A stretch of 64,000 nt of DNA from RUG572 sp051884915 (GTDB taxonomy: Bacteria > Verrucomicrobiota > Kiritimatiellia > RFP12 > UBA1067): the NCBI GenBank assembly GCA_051884915.1, contig JBJEWF010000087.1, forward strand, positions 1 through 64,000, given 5' to 3'. Positions 35,973 to 45,776 of this stretch are shown here, in pieces. Under the pieces are notes generated by a model. That model worked only from the letters and a program-made list of their open reading frames with translations. It had not been told where the DNA came from and searched no databases. Both the position numbers and the translations under genes were made by a program. Numbering within the stretch: position 1 is the first letter of the stretch; every line of letters starts with the position of its first letter.

Positions 35973-38072
35973 CTACCATCCGCCCCGATCGCCAAAGCGC
36001 AGGATCCACTCGTCCACCGATCCGAACATCGGGTGGCAGTTCGAGTAGACGTCGTCGGACTCCTTCCACGTTTCCCACAATGTCGTCGCGCCGCGGTCCA
36101 GCATGTACAGCCAGCCGGGAAAGCCCTTGTGCCGCACGATCTTCTCGGCCACGTCGCGCCGCCCGTGTTCCGAGAGATACATCAGCATGTAGCGCGTCGC
36201 GAAGATGCCCGTCGTGGGAGCGTGGCCCCTGTTCTCGATCGCCGACACGAGAGCCTTTTCGGCGGCGGCGATCTGGCCGTCCGGGACAAGCCCCAGATAG
36301 AGGGCGATGGCCTGTGCGCTTTGCGTTCCATTCGCCACAACGCCCTCCTTCACGTAGGCGTCCGCAAATGCCTTTCCGATCTTCGCCGCGATCGCCGCGA
36401 ACGCCCGCGCCTCGTCGGACCGGCCCAGCATCTCGGCGAAGGTCGCGGTCAGCCGCACGAATTCATGCCAGTGCGCCGTGGCCGTGACGGCGTCGGGCGC
36501 CCGTTCCAGCGCCTCGTGATCGCCGATGCACTGCGGGACGATGCCGGTCGGGCATTGCGCGTCGACGAGCCGGACGTAGCGCGCGCAGACGGGATAGAAG
36601 GCCAGCGCGCGACTCTTCACGTCGGGATAGTGGCGGATCAGGGCGTCCATCAGCACGGGGACGACCACGGCCCAGCTGATGGGGCCCGCGCGTCCGCCAA
36701 ATCCCCTGTCGGCGATGCCCACGTACGGCGCCGTCTCCGTCAGCCAGCCGTCTTCCGCGGCCTCGTCCGCGAAGTCCTGCAGCGTCTTCAGGTAGAATTC
36801 GCGCATGTCCCAATTCAGCATGTACGCTTCGCACGTGCTGACGATATCGCCGCCGTAGCCAAGCCGTTCACGCCCCGGACAATCGCTTTGGACGCCGCCG
36901 ATCGCATTGGCAAGGAACGTGCGCCGGCAGATCTCGTGGATCCGCCCGAAATCGGGATGGGCGGGCTGGAATTTCCGGGCGGCGGCCGTCTCGCGCAACG
37001 CCGGCGCGAGAATCTGCATTTCCGCGCTTGACGGCCCTTCCAGCAGACGGTCGTAGTTTCGCACCTCCGCGTAGCGGAAGACGTGCCAGGTCAGACGGGG
37101 CGAAAAGACCTCCGCGCCGTGGAACGACCCCTTGCAGTCCCGCGTGCCGAACACGTAGACGTCGCGCTGGCAGGCGACCGCAGGCGCGCCGGGTCCTCCG
37201 TTTCCGCATTTGATCTGGCCGGCCGTCTGCGTCAGGACGTTCACGCTTCCATCGGGATTCAACCGCTCGCCGTAGACGATCTCGATCCGCTGGCCCTTCC
37301 TCTGCCCGCCGAACATGAACCGGGGAATCGCCGTCGCGTTGACGCCGAAATCCACGACCTGGACCTCGCCCTGCTTCAGCCATTTCGATCGGCCGGGAAT
37401 CGCAAGACCCGCCAGCGTGGGCGGCGCCTCGCGACGGACAAGACGCCCGCGGGGCCCCGCGACTTCCACGGCGGGCCGCCAACACGCATCCTCCTCGCGC
37501 GCCCAATCGTATTCTTCGCCCAGATAGATGCAATTGCGGATCACGCGCGACCGGCGCCACGTCCATTTCAGGGGCTGCGAGACGCCCTTGATCCGCGCCT
37601 TGAAACACGGCCGCCCGTGGGCCAGCCCATTCCGGAAACACCGCGTCCCCCAGAACCGCAGCGGCGGAAGGTTGTAGAACCCGTTGCCAAGCGTGACGGA
37701 AATCGAATTCCGCTGCGGATGCGGCCGGCGGACGTCCGGACGGAATTCCAGGCGTTCCACGTAGACCGTGCGGTCGTACGGACTCCACAGCGGCATCACC
37801 GCCGCATCGTTCTTGGGCGGTTTCCCGTTGAGGCGGACCCGGCAATAGCCCGCGCAGGCGATCTCGACGACGATCTCTCCCGTGCCGGGCGGCAGAACGA
37901 AGTCCGCGCGGAATTCCGGGGCCGGATCCTCGCCGTAGAAGTCGGCCTCGTTCGCCGGCGGCGGCCGCCCGTCGCCAAGCCACGGCAGCTTTTCGAGCCG
38001 CTCCACGCTGCCGAAAACCGCCATCTGCGCGCATGCCGCCACCAGAACCGCCAATCCCAGCCTCTTCACCAT
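35973..38072 (-). CDS. Secreted alpha-L-rhamnosidase-like protein (GH78)
   Basis: A 699-residue protein from the ATG at 38072 (signal peptide MVKRLGLAVLVAACAQMAVFG). An N-terminal beta-sandwich with the GH78 PLWSPYDRTVYVERLEF-type motif is followed by YGERLNPDGSVN and then an (alpha/alpha)6 barrel with SDCPGRERLGYGGD, which holds the acidic residues typical of rhamnosidases, and EDGWLTETAPYVG. The C-terminal strand domain contains the GATTLWETWKESD motif of the family. It would remove rhamnose from plant or algal glycans outside the cytoplasm. An upstream ATG at 38120 would overlap trmD. Confidence 0.8.
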   Translation of the reverse strand: MVKRLGLAVLVAACAQMAVFGSVERLEKLPWLGDGRPPPANEADFYGEDPAPEFRADFVLPPGTGEIVVEIACAGYCRVRLNGKPPKNDAAVMPLWSPYDRTVYVERLEFRPDVRRPHPQRNSISVTLGNGFYNLPPLRFWGTRCFRNGLAHGRPCFKARIKGVSQPLKWTWRRSRVIRNCIYLGEEYDWAREEDACWRPAVEVAGPRGRLVRREAPPTLAGLAIPGRSKWLKQGEVQVVDFGVNATAIPRFMFGGQRKGQRIEIVYGERLNPDGSVNVLTQTAGQIKCGNGGPGAPAVACQRDVYVFGTRDCKGSFHGAEVFSPRLTWHVFRYAEVRNYDRLLEGPSSAEMQILAPALRETAAARKFQPAHPDFGRIHEICRRTFLANAIGGVQSDCPGRERLGYGGDIVSTCEAYMLNWDMREFYLKTLQDFADEAAEDGWLTETAPYVGIADRGFGGRAGPISWAVVVPVLMDALIRHYPDVKSRALAFYPVCARYVRLVDAQCPTGIVPQCIGDHEALERAPDAVTATAHWHEFVRLTATFAEMLGRSDEARAFAAIAAKIGKAFADAYVKEGVVANGTQSAQAIALYLGLVPDGQIAAAEKALVSAIENRGHAPTTGIFATRYMLMYLSEHGRRDVAEKIVRHKGFPGWLYMLDRGATTLWETWKESDDVYSNCHPMFGSVDEWILRFGDRGGW

Positions 38073-38110
38073 TTCATTTCCCGCCTTTCCCGTCAATCGC
38101 GCCCCTCCGC

Positions 38111-38848
38111 TCACGGACATCCGAACGTCCCGCCCATCTCCAGCAGATCGGGCCGGCGGCGGCTCGTCAAATCAATCGCCTGGCGCTTGCGCCAGGTCGC
38201 GGCCCGAGCATGATCGCCGCTGACGAGGACCCCGGGGACGGCCATGCCCCGAAAGACGGGCGGCCGCGTGTACTGGGGCGCCTCCAGCAGACCCTCCGTC
38301 CCGAAGGACTCGTTCGCCGTCGCCTCGGCCCCGCCGCCGAGGACGCCCGGCAGAAGCCGCACGGTCGAATCGACCATCGCCGCGACGGGAATTTCCCCGC
38401 CGGTCAGGACAAAATCGCCCATCGACACTTCGTCCGTCACCAGACGGCGGACGCGCGCGTCGATCCCCTCGTAATGGCCGCAGAGGAACACCAGATGCGC
38501 CTCGCCGGCGAATTCCTCCGCCTTCCGCTGCGTATAGGGCGCGCCGGCCGGCGTCGTCAGGACGATGCGGCTCTTCCTGGCGGGCGGCTCCGTCCGCCCC
38601 CCGGCGTGTTCGTAGGACGCCACGCATGTTTCGATGGCATCGTACCAGACGTCCGGCTTCATCAGCATGCCGGGCCCGCCGGAATAGGGCTTGTCGTCCA
38701 CGGTACGCCGCCGATCGCGGGAGAAATCGCGGAGATCGACCGTCCGCACGGCGACTTTTCCCGCGCGCGCCGCCCGGGCGACCATGCTCTCGCCGAGGAA
38801 CCCGCGGAACATCTCGGGGAAGACGGTGATGATGTCGATGGAAAGCAT
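38111..38848 (-). CDS. trmD: tRNA (guanine-N1)-methyltransferase TrmD
   Basis: A 245-residue TrmD that methylates G37 of tRNAs. Key motifs are seen: MLSIDIITVFPEMF start, DKPYSGGPGMLM, LCGHYEGIDARV (knot/SAM site), DFVLTGGEIP and the C-terminal RRRPDLLE. The start at 38848 matches the family; the frame could extend to 38902, but those residues are not TrmD-like. It follows rplS and rpsP, a familiar bacterial gene order (rpsP-trmD-rplS group). Confidence 0.96.
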   Translation of the reverse strand: MLSIDIITVFPEMFRGFLGESMVARAARAGKVAVRTVDLRDFSRDRRRTVDDKPYSGGPGMLMKPDVWYDAIETCVASYEHAGGRTEPPARKSRIVLTTPAGAPYTQRKAEEFAGEAHLVFLCGHYEGIDARVRRLVTDEVSMGDFVLTGGEIPVAAMVDSTVRLLPGVLGGGAEATANESFGTEGLLEAPQYTRPPVFRGMAVPGVLVSGDHARAATWRKRQAIDLTSRRRPDLLEMGGTFGCP

Positions 38849-38854
38849 GGGGCG

Positions 38855-38888
38855 ATTATAACAAAAAAGGCCCGCCTTCGGGCGGACC
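38855..38888 (-). promoter_or_regulatory. Hairpin terminator and -10 box between rplS and trmD
   Basis: On the minus strand a hairpin (arms within 38869-38888, stem GCCCG-type, loop GAA) is followed by six T (38863-38868), the form of an intrinsic terminator after rplS. Directly after it comes TATAAT (38855-38860), six nt before the trmD ATG. A transcript starting there would be leaderless. The arrangement may limit how much trmD is made from the ribosomal-protein transcript. Confidence 0.5.
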
Positions 38889-38950
38889 TCCTGAAACGGC
38901 ACATGGCGAACGCCGCGTCGCGGACTTCACCATCCGCCAGCCGCCACCGC

Positions 38951-39322
38951 CTATTTCTTGCGCAGTTTGCGGACGGCCTTGTGGCTGCAGAACGTGCGCT
39001 CCGTGTAGAGCTTGCTGCGCCAGGACGGGTTGCGCTTGACAACCACGATCTTCTCGACCGCCGGGCTGTTGAACGGGAAAAGCTTCTCGACGCGCACGCC
39101 ATAGCTGTCGCGGGAAACCGTGAAGTTGCCCGACGCGTTCTTGATGCCGTTGTCGATTGCGAGGACCTTGCCCTCGAAATCCTGCAGACGGGTCTTGCCG
39201 TCGGCTTCCTTGATGCGCACGGAAACGCGAACCGTGTCGCCCGAATGGAATTCCGGGAACTTCTTGTCGGCGAGCTTCGCCGTCTGTTCCGCGTTGATTT
39301 TGTCCAAAATTGCGATACCCAT
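38951..39322 (-). CDS. rplS: 50S ribosomal protein L19
   Basis: A 123-residue L19. Typical motifs are GDTVRVSVRI near the N-terminus, RLQDFEGKVLAI, FPFNSPAVEKIVV and a basic C-terminus ending RKLRKK. Length and sequence match the family. It lies 18 nt after rpsP and belongs to the same transcript. Confidence 0.98.
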   Translation of the reverse strand: MGIAILDKINAEQTAKLADKKFPEFHSGDTVRVSVRIKEADGKTRLQDFEGKVLAIDNGIKNASGNFTVSRDSYGVRVEKLFPFNSPAVEKIVVVKRNPSWRSKLYTERTFCSHKAVRKLRKK

Positions 39323-39340
39323 TGTCTCGGACCTTTCTGC

Positions 39341-39637
39341 TTAAGCCTTCTTCTCGGCCTTCCGGCTGCCGGGCTTCTTCGAATGGTGCGGCTTGAGCTC
39401 CGGATTGCGGGCGCGGCGGATGAGGGACGCGACCGTCTCGGAGGGCTTGGCGCCGTGCTTGAGCCAGTCGTCGACACGCGCCAGATCGAGCTGGAAGTTG
39501 TTGTCCTTCATGGCCGTATCGTACCAGCCGAGGATCTCAAGGAACTTGCCGTCGCGGGGCGAACGCTCGTCCGCCGCGACAATGCGATAGGTCGCATGGT
39601 TCTTCGCACCGGTGCGACGCATTCTGATTTTAACCAT
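39341..39637 (-). CDS. rpsP: 30S ribosomal protein S16
   Basis: A 98-residue S16 with the classic start MVKIRMRRTGAKNHATYRIV and the PRDGKFLEILGWYD motif. A TGGTAGAAT extended -10 box (39670-39678, minus strand) lies about 33-41 nt upstream of the ATG, and GAGGTTAAG precedes the start. It is the first gene of an rpsP-rplS unit. Confidence 0.98.
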   Translation of the reverse strand: MVKIRMRRTGAKNHATYRIVAADERSPRDGKFLEILGWYDTAMKDNNFQLDLARVDDWLKHGAKPSETVASLIRRARNPELKPHHSKKPGSRKAEKKA

Positions 39638-39760
39638 TTCTTAACCTCGTTTCGTTGAAAACGGCGCGCATTCTACCATATCGGCGGACTGGATGCAAGC
39701 AGAAACAAGATAAACCGAAATATCGGACGGGCGCCGCCCGAATTGCCGCACGGCAGCCCG

Positions 39761-41365
39761 TCACCGCCGGCCCCGGCGGCGCAGACTGCGGAGGCGCGCG
39801 CGGAAGGTTGCCGGGTTCAGGGCGAACACGGCCGCAAAATAGACGATTCCGCCCACGCCGACCAAGACGATCAGAAGGGCGGACTGGACGCCCGGTCCCA
39901 TCCAGCCGCGTTGCGCGGCAACCCGGACAAGGCCCTGCCGCGCGACCTCCAGCGCAATTCCCATCAGACCGGCGGCCAGGCAGGTCTTCCCCACGGGTCC
40001 GACAAGTCCGCGGAACCCGACATCGCCATTCCGCCGGACGGCCAGGCGCCCCAGCAGCAGGCAGGACGCCCCCGCGCAAACGACAGTGGAAGCCGCCAGG
40101 CCGACGTGCTTCCACTCCACGGGCAGAAAGACGACGGCCAGAATATTCAGGGCGGCATTCAGAAAGACCATTTTCACGCTGACCCGAAGGGGCGTCGACA
40201 TGTCCTTCTGCGCCTGGAACCACGGCACCAGGCACTTCTGCAATCCGAAAAACCCCAACCCCGCCGCGTAGCAGGCGACGGCACGGGCCACCCGCGTCGT
40301 CGCAACCGCGTCAAAAGCCCGCCCTTCGTAGATCAGCCGCGTCACGTCCGGCGCCAGAATGCCAAGGCCGACGGCGGCCGGCATCATCACGAAGAGCATC
40401 TTGTCGACGGCCGCGAGAAGGGCCTGCCGCGCGCCCGCCGCGTCGTTTTTCGCGAAACGGCCGGAGAACACGGGGAGAAGGACGGTCCCGAAAGCCACCC
40501 CCACGACCCCCAGCGGCAAGTCCATCAGGCGTTCCGCATAGCCGATCACGCCCGCGGCCCAGGGCGAGGCCGCCTGGCCAAGGACCTGGTCCAGCATGTA
40601 GTTGATCTGGACGGCCCCTGCGCCCACGGCGCCAATCACGGTATTCCGCCACACCAGTTTCGTCTTGGGCGCCAGCCACCCGGTGAATGTCAAGCCCGGC
40701 GTCATGCCGCGCCTGTGCATGCACCAGAACATGAAGCCCATCTGGGCCGCGCCGGCGATCAGAATCGCAGCCGCCACGCGCTGGACGCGCGCGGCAAGGG
40801 CCAAATCCCCGCAAAACGACAGATAGACGAGCGACGCGATCCAGAAGACGTTCAGCAGACAGGGCATCAGCGCCGAAGCCGTAAACTTCTCCATCGCGTT
40901 CAGGACGCCCATCCCAAATGCGGCGCCGCAAATGAAAATCATGTAGGGGAGCAGCAGACGCGTCAGCTGGAGAATCAGCGCGACCCGCGAACATTCCGGC
41001 GAGGCTCCGTCCAGTCCCCACGGCCGGTACCCCAGCGCGACCGTAACGCCCAGAACCGACAGCACGACGACCGCGCCCAGCATGAAGAACGACATCGTCA
41101 TCACGGCCCGCGCCAGCTGGCGCGCCTCTTCAATCCTCCGGGCCTCCAGCTCTTCCTTGAACACGGGGACGAAGGCCGAGGTCAAAGCCCCCTCGCCGAA
41201 CAATTTCCGGGCCATGTTGGGAATGGCAAAAGCCAGCGTGAAGGCGCTTTGCTCCCACCCCGCGCCGATGAGGCGCGACTGGAGCATTTCCCGGACGAGT
41301 CCAAGAACCCGCGACAAAGCCGTCATCGTTCCCACAATCGCGGTATTCTTCAAGATAGACGCCAT
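39761..41365 (-). CDS. murJ: Lipid II flippase MurJ
   Basis: A 534-residue multi-spanning membrane protein of the MurJ/MviN family, which flips lipid II for peptidoglycan synthesis. It begins with ALSRVLGLVREML and AFAIPNMARKLFGEGALTSAFVPVF, both MurJ hallmarks. The start at 41365 (MASILKN) has GGGAAA upstream; an extension to 41425 would overlap gluQRS. The end of gluQRS (41392) lies just upstream, so the two are probably co-transcribed. Confidence 0.93.
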   Translation of the reverse strand: MASILKNTAIVGTMTALSRVLGLVREMLQSRLIGAGWEQSAFTLAFAIPNMARKLFGEGALTSAFVPVFKEELEARRIEEARQLARAVMTMSFFMLGAVVVLSVLGVTVALGYRPWGLDGASPECSRVALILQLTRLLLPYMIFICGAAFGMGVLNAMEKFTASALMPCLLNVFWIASLVYLSFCGDLALAARVQRVAAAILIAGAAQMGFMFWCMHRRGMTPGLTFTGWLAPKTKLVWRNTVIGAVGAGAVQINYMLDQVLGQAASPWAAGVIGYAERLMDLPLGVVGVAFGTVLLPVFSGRFAKNDAAGARQALLAAVDKMLFVMMPAAVGLGILAPDVTRLIYEGRAFDAVATTRVARAVACYAAGLGFFGLQKCLVPWFQAQKDMSTPLRVSVKMVFLNAALNILAVVFLPVEWKHVGLAASTVVCAGASCLLLGRLAVRRNGDVGFRGLVGPVGKTCLAAGLMGIALEVARQGLVRVAAQRGWMGPGVQSALLIVLVGVGGIVYFAAVFALNPATFRARLRSLRRRGRR

Positions 41366-41391
41366 GGCTTTCCCTTTGAACCGACTCGGGA

Positions 41392-42324
41392 TCATGCGGA
41401 TCGGAGCGGTCCGCCGTCCGTCCACACGACCTTTTCGGACGGAATCGTCTCCAGCGCGAAAAGCGGCAGCAGCTCCCGCAGCGAACGCGGGGACCCGTCA
41501 CCCCATCCGCAAGTCTGGGCGAGCCGTCCCAGAATCGTCTCCGGCGCGACGCCCGCCGCGCGATAGCTGGCGATGCGCGTGTCGCCGTGGCGCTTGCAGA
41601 GACGACGACCGTCCGGCCCCACGACGAGGGGGACGTGGCAGAAGGCGGGCGGCTCGTACCCCAGGGCACGGTAGAGGAGAATCTGGCACGGCGTGGCCGC
41701 CAGAAGGTCGTCCGCGCGGACCACCTCCGTCACGCCCATCAGCGCGTCGTCGACGACGACCGCCAACGTGTACCCCGCCCCGAATTCGTCCCGGGCGATC
41801 GGGAAGTCGCCAAGGGCGTTCGAGACGTCCAGCGCATAAGGCCCCGCGAACACGTCCGTGAATCGGACGATCTCCCCTTCCCCGACCCGAAACCGCCAGC
41901 AGGGCGGGCGGACGGCCGCCGCGTCCGCCCAGGCCGAAAAGCGATTCCTGCACATTCCCGGATAGTAGAGCTGTTCCCCCGCATGGGGAGCCGACTGGGC
42001 CGCCTGCACGTCTTTCCGCGAACAGACGCACGGATAGACCCGCCCCTGGGACTTCAGCCGCTCCAGCGCTTCGCGGTAGAGTTCCTTCCGCTCGCTTTGG
42101 ACGAACGTCTCGTCCCAGTCGAAGCCCAGCCATTCCAGATCGTCCCGGGCCGCGCGCGCAGCCCCCGGTCGGTCGCGCGGATGGTCCAGGTCCTCCGTCC
42201 GGTAGATCACGCGTCCGCCCTGCGCGCGCGCGCGCAGCCAGGCAATCATGAACGTGCGCACGTTCCCCAGGTGGAGGGCGCCGGTCGGCGAAGGGGCAAG
42301 ACGCCCGGTGTACGGCTTCGGCAT
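41392..42324 (-). CDS. gluQ: Glutamyl-Q tRNA(Asp) synthetase
   Basis: A 310-residue GluRS-like enzyme without the anticodon-binding domain, which glutamylates queuosine of tRNA-Asp. It begins with the GRLAPSPTGALHLGN class-I motif. The zinc-binding C-x-C and Y...C residues are seen (YPCVCSRKD and YYPGMC), and the KMSKS-like loop is RLCKRHGD. The length fits GluQRS (about 300 residues), not full GluRS. Confidence 0.93.
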   Translation of the reverse strand: MPKPYTGRLAPSPTGALHLGNVRTFMIAWLRARAQGGRVIYRTEDLDHPRDRPGAARAARDDLEWLGFDWDETFVQSERKELYREALERLKSQGRVYPCVCSRKDVQAAQSAPHAGEQLYYPGMCRNRFSAWADAAAVRPPCWRFRVGEGEIVRFTDVFAGPYALDVSNALGDFPIARDEFGAGYTLAVVVDDALMGVTEVVRADDLLAATPCQILLYRALGYEPPAFCHVPLVVGPDGRRLCKRHGDTRIASYRAAGVAPETILGRLAQTCGWGDGSPRSLRELLPLFALETIPSEKVVWTDGGPLRSA

Positions 42325-42325
42325 G

Positions 42326-42934
42326 CTAGAAACCCAGACTGTGGATCAACGGGAACAGCACGCGCTTGGCGACATCGGCATTCATCCGGTGCCCGCCTTC
42401 GAAAGTCCGCCCCATCCCCGGATAGTACGTCTCGAAGATCGCGCGCGACGACGCCGTCAGCTCGTCGGCATCGCCGAAGAGGCCATGGCAGAAAACGGAA
42501 TCCTCTTCACACCAGTCCGCGAACTGGTTCGCCTCCATCGCGGCAAAACGGGCGATGATCTCCTTCGTCAGCTGGAACGTGAGCGCGCCGTCCCTGCGCG
42601 CGTTCAGCCATTTGTGGCGGCCCACGGAAAGGACGGAATAGAGGCGCGACATTTCAAAGGCCGGATTGATGCAGATGCGCTCGAATCCGCGCAGCTGCTG
42701 GGCGTACATTCCGCCCATGGACGTCCCGATGATCAAAGCCGGCCGTTCCTTTGCCGCAAGGGCCTTCAGCATCGGCAGCGCCAAGGCGGGATCGACCGGA
42801 ATGTCCGGAGCCAGAACGGCAATGCGGTCGCGGCTCTTCCTTTCCCAGAATTCCCGGCGCAGCAAATCGACCGTTCCGCTCGCCCCCGACGAGGCGAATC
42901 CGTGCAGATAGAGGAACTTGCGCGGCTCGGCCAT
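42326..42934 (-). CDS. YqiA-like alpha/beta-hydrolase esterase
   Basis: A 202-residue alpha/beta hydrolase of the YqiA/UPF0227 type. It starts KFLYLHGFASSG (oxyanion region) and has the nucleophile elbow GTSMGG, with the catalytic His in FEGGHRM near the C-terminus and a candidate Asp in GLFGDADEL. The start at 42934 lies 16 nt after the htpX stop; longer frames overlap htpX and are not protein-like. The substrate is unknown. Confidence 0.8.
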   Translation of the reverse strand: MAEPRKFLYLHGFASSGASGTVDLLRREFWERKSRDRIAVLAPDIPVDPALALPMLKALAAKERPALIIGTSMGGMYAQQLRGFERICINPAFEMSRLYSVLSVGRHKWLNARRDGALTFQLTKEIIARFAAMEANQFADWCEEDSVFCHGLFGDADELTASSRAIFETYYPGMGRTFEGGHRMNADVAKRVLFPLIHSLGF

Positions 42935-42950
42935 CGATCCCCGTTTCGCC

Positions 42951-43856
42951 TCAGATGCCGCGCTGCCGGCGTTCCAGCGCCTCGATCCGGTCTTCCAGCG
43001 AGGGATGCGTGGAGAAGAGAGACGTCCGGCTTCCCCCCACCGCGCCAAAGGCCTTCAGCGAATCCGGCAGCGTGCCGGACTGCAGGTTCCCCAGCCGGCG
43101 CAAGGCCGCAATCATCGACGCGGGCGAACCCAACAGGTCGGCGCTGCCGGCGTCCGCCGCATACTCGCGGCGGCGCGAATACCACATGGCGACCACGGAC
43201 GCCGCCAGACCCAGGACGATCTGGAGCAGGAAATACACCAGATAGTAGATCCCCGAGCTCCCGCGCCGGTTGTCCTTGCCGTTGGACAGGGCGCTGGAGG
43301 CCAGATAGGCGACGGCGCGGGACAGGAAGATCACGCACGCGTTCAGCACGCCCTGGAGCAGCGTCATCGTGACCATGTCGCCGTTCGCCACGTGGCTCAT
43401 TTCATGGCCGAGGACGGCCCGCAGCTCTTCCTTGGTCAGCTGGCGGATGATGCCGTCGGAAACGGCGACGAGGGCATGGTTCTTGAACGCGCCGGTTGCA
43501 AAGGCATTCGCCCCGCCGTGATAGACCGCCACTTCCGGCATCGCGACATTGGCGCGTTCGGCGAGCGAACGAACCGTGTCCACCAGCCACCGTTCCGTCT
43601 CGCCCTCGCTGCCGTCAATCGTCTGCGCGGAAACGGAGAATTTGGCAATCGTCTTCGACAGCAGCAGCGAAATGAATCCGCCCGCCATGCCCCAGACCAG
43701 GGAGAAAACGGCCAATGCCTGCAGATCCAGCCCCGTCGACCGCCGAAAGACCGCATTGGGGTCCAGTCCCAGAAATAGGCAGACGCCATGGTAAATCGCC
43801 ATCAGCACGAGCATGACGGCAAAGTTCGTCGCGACAAAAAGGAAAATCCGTTTCAT
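42951..43856 (-). CDS. htpX: Membrane zinc protease HtpX
   Basis: A 301-residue HtpX-type membrane protease involved in quality control of membrane proteins. It has two N-terminal membrane spans (IFLFVATNFAVMLVLMAIYH; the second near residue 40), the zinc motif VLGHEMSHVANGD and third ligand EYAAD. Length is close to the usual 290. Later spans (LNACVIFLSRAVAYLASSAL and others) fit. Start MKRIFLF. Confidence 0.96.
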   Translation of the reverse strand: MKRIFLFVATNFAVMLVLMAIYHGVCLFLGLDPNAVFRRSTGLDLQALAVFSLVWGMAGGFISLLLSKTIAKFSVSAQTIDGSEGETERWLVDTVRSLAERANVAMPEVAVYHGGANAFATGAFKNHALVAVSDGIIRQLTKEELRAVLGHEMSHVANGDMVTMTLLQGVLNACVIFLSRAVAYLASSALSNGKDNRRGSSGIYYLVYFLLQIVLGLAASVVAMWYSRRREYAADAGSADLLGSPASMIAALRRLGNLQSGTLPDSLKAFGAVGGSRTSLFSTHPSLEDRIEALERRQRGI

Positions 43857-43877
43857 GGATCAAGTCTCCTCATTCGA

Positions 43878-45731
43878 TCAGTTTTCATTCGAGTGGAGTC
43901 CGCCCGACCCCGCCTTGAAGACGATGTTGCCCCGGTCGGTTCCCGGCACCAGACAGGCGCAGTTCCAGATGCAGGCGCCGCAATGGACGCACTTCTCGCG
44001 GTCGAATTTCGGCGTCTGGCCCGGCTCGTCCGAAGGCATCAGCGCCTGGGCGGAACAGATTTCAATGCAGGTGTGCTTCGTGCAGGAGGCGCACAGCGCG
44101 GGGTCTTCGAACGTCACGTGGTCGGCGAATCCGGGCGCGGCCTGGACCTTTCCCCCCAGCAGCAGCGCATCCTGGTGCTGCATCAGCAATTCGCCGTCAA
44201 ACGGAATCGCCGGCCAGCCGCAGGCGTCCATCACCGCATCGTGCAGCGGCTTGCGCGCCTTTTCGGCGGCCGCGATCCCCTCGCGGAGCTTTGCCCGGTC
44301 GCACCGGCGCCCCTTGACGGCCGTCGCGAGATCGGGAATCCGCGAGGCGGGCGGCACGCTCTTGAACGGAAGCGCGAGGCCCAGCATGCCGCGCAGCCCT
44401 TCGCCCAGCATGCCGAGGAAGAAGGACTTGCTGAAACCATTGCGCGCGCCCGTCGCTTTCCGGAGGCGCTTGTCCAGCGCGGAGGCGCGACGATCGGCAA
44501 CATAGGTCGATTCCAGATTCGCCCGCGTGAAGTCCTTCCCCTCCCGGACGAGCGCGAGGACGGCCCGGGCCAGCTGGACGCCGCTGCACCAGGCCTCGTC
44601 GACGCCCGCATTGGCCAGAACGTCCGTCGTGCCCGAACCTTCGCCAATCCGGGCGAATCCGTCACCCGCGAGAAACGGTTCGCCTTCCTGCCCGGACTCC
44701 AGAATCGACTTGGCGCCCCAGCTCAAGAGCCTGCCGCCCTTGACGTGGCGCCAGATGTACGGATGCTGCATCCAATGCTGCAGATAGCGGTACGTCGTGC
44801 GGACGGGCGTATCCTGCCAGGGCGCGACAAAAATCCCCAGCGCCGCCGTCCGGTTCGGATAGACGTACATGAAGCCGAAGATTTCCGGCTCCGGGAAACC
44901 CAGCGTGTGGATCACCGTTCCCGGTTCCAGGTCGCAGGTTTCGGGCAGCTGGACCACGGCCTTCATGCCCACGCCCCAGTCGTATTGGTGATGGCCCTGC
45001 GGCAGACCGAATTTTTCATTCAGCGCCCGACCGACGGCGCCAACCGGACCATCCGCGACAACCGTCAGCGCGGCCTTGACGTCCATGCCCGGCATGTAGG
45101 CGCCCTCAATCGGCGCGCCGTCCTTTTCAACGCCCTGGTCGACGAGGCGCACGCCCACGACTTTGTCGCCCGCGAACAGGGGGCCGGCAACGGGCATTCC
45201 CGGCATGATCATCAGGCCGGACTCCATGACCTTCTGGGACGCCCACGTCATGAACGAACCCATGGACATGACAAGTCCCCCCGCCTTGTCCATGAACGCC
45301 GGCGTGAACGGCAGTTCGCGGGCGTTCCACGCGCGCCCCTTCATGAAGGCTCCGCCCATTCTGAAGCAGAGATCGGCAAACCGGGTCGAGGCGCTCCGTT
45401 TCGAGCAGCCAATCGGGTCCAGCAGATAGGCCGTGTGCTCCCTGCCCACCGCAACGCAGTTCGGAATCTCCTGCGTCAGGTCGAGATCCGGAAACGACGC
45501 GCGGATCGCCTCCGCCCGCGTGACGATGCCCGATACGCCAAAGCCGGGATCGTCGGCGCGTTCGTAGCACGTCACCTGCAGCGGGCAGCCGGGCATGACC
45601 TTCGACTCGTAAAGGGGCGTGCCGTCGTCCTTCGTCTTGGCGAGTTCCGGACCCAACGTGGTCAAAAAGCCCGCCGCCGCCGGACCGAAGCCCGCCACCA
45701 CAATGTCCACCGGCATTTCCTGTCTGTCCAT
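43878..45731 (-). CDS. Electron transfer flavoprotein-ubiquinone oxidoreductase (ETF-QO)
   Basis: A 617-residue flavoprotein. The FAD-binding start is VDIVVAGFGPAAAGFL. The middle resembles FixC/ETF-QO, and the C-terminus carries ferredoxin-type cysteines, CASCTKHTCIEIC and CVHCGACIWNCAC. ETF-QO moves electrons from ETF to the quinone pool. The neighbourhood has no etfAB, so the partner gene is elsewhere. The annotation as ETF-QO rests on the arrangement of domains and length. Confidence 0.85.
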   Translation of the reverse strand: MDRQEMPVDIVVAGFGPAAAGFLTTLGPELAKTKDDGTPLYESKVMPGCPLQVTCYERADDPGFGVSGIVTRAEAIRASFPDLDLTQEIPNCVAVGREHTAYLLDPIGCSKRSASTRFADLCFRMGGAFMKGRAWNARELPFTPAFMDKAGGLVMSMGSFMTWASQKVMESGLMIMPGMPVAGPLFAGDKVVGVRLVDQGVEKDGAPIEGAYMPGMDVKAALTVVADGPVGAVGRALNEKFGLPQGHHQYDWGVGMKAVVQLPETCDLEPGTVIHTLGFPEPEIFGFMYVYPNRTAALGIFVAPWQDTPVRTTYRYLQHWMQHPYIWRHVKGGRLLSWGAKSILESGQEGEPFLAGDGFARIGEGSGTTDVLANAGVDEAWCSGVQLARAVLALVREGKDFTRANLESTYVADRRASALDKRLRKATGARNGFSKSFFLGMLGEGLRGMLGLALPFKSVPPASRIPDLATAVKGRRCDRAKLREGIAAAEKARKPLHDAVMDACGWPAIPFDGELLMQHQDALLLGGKVQAAPGFADHVTFEDPALCASCTKHTCIEICSAQALMPSDEPGQTPKFDREKCVHCGACIWNCACLVPGTDRGNIVFKAGSGGLHSNEN

Positions 45732-45776
45732 CGTCCGTTTCCTTCCTGGGATTTCCGTCTTTGTCCGCGCGCCGCC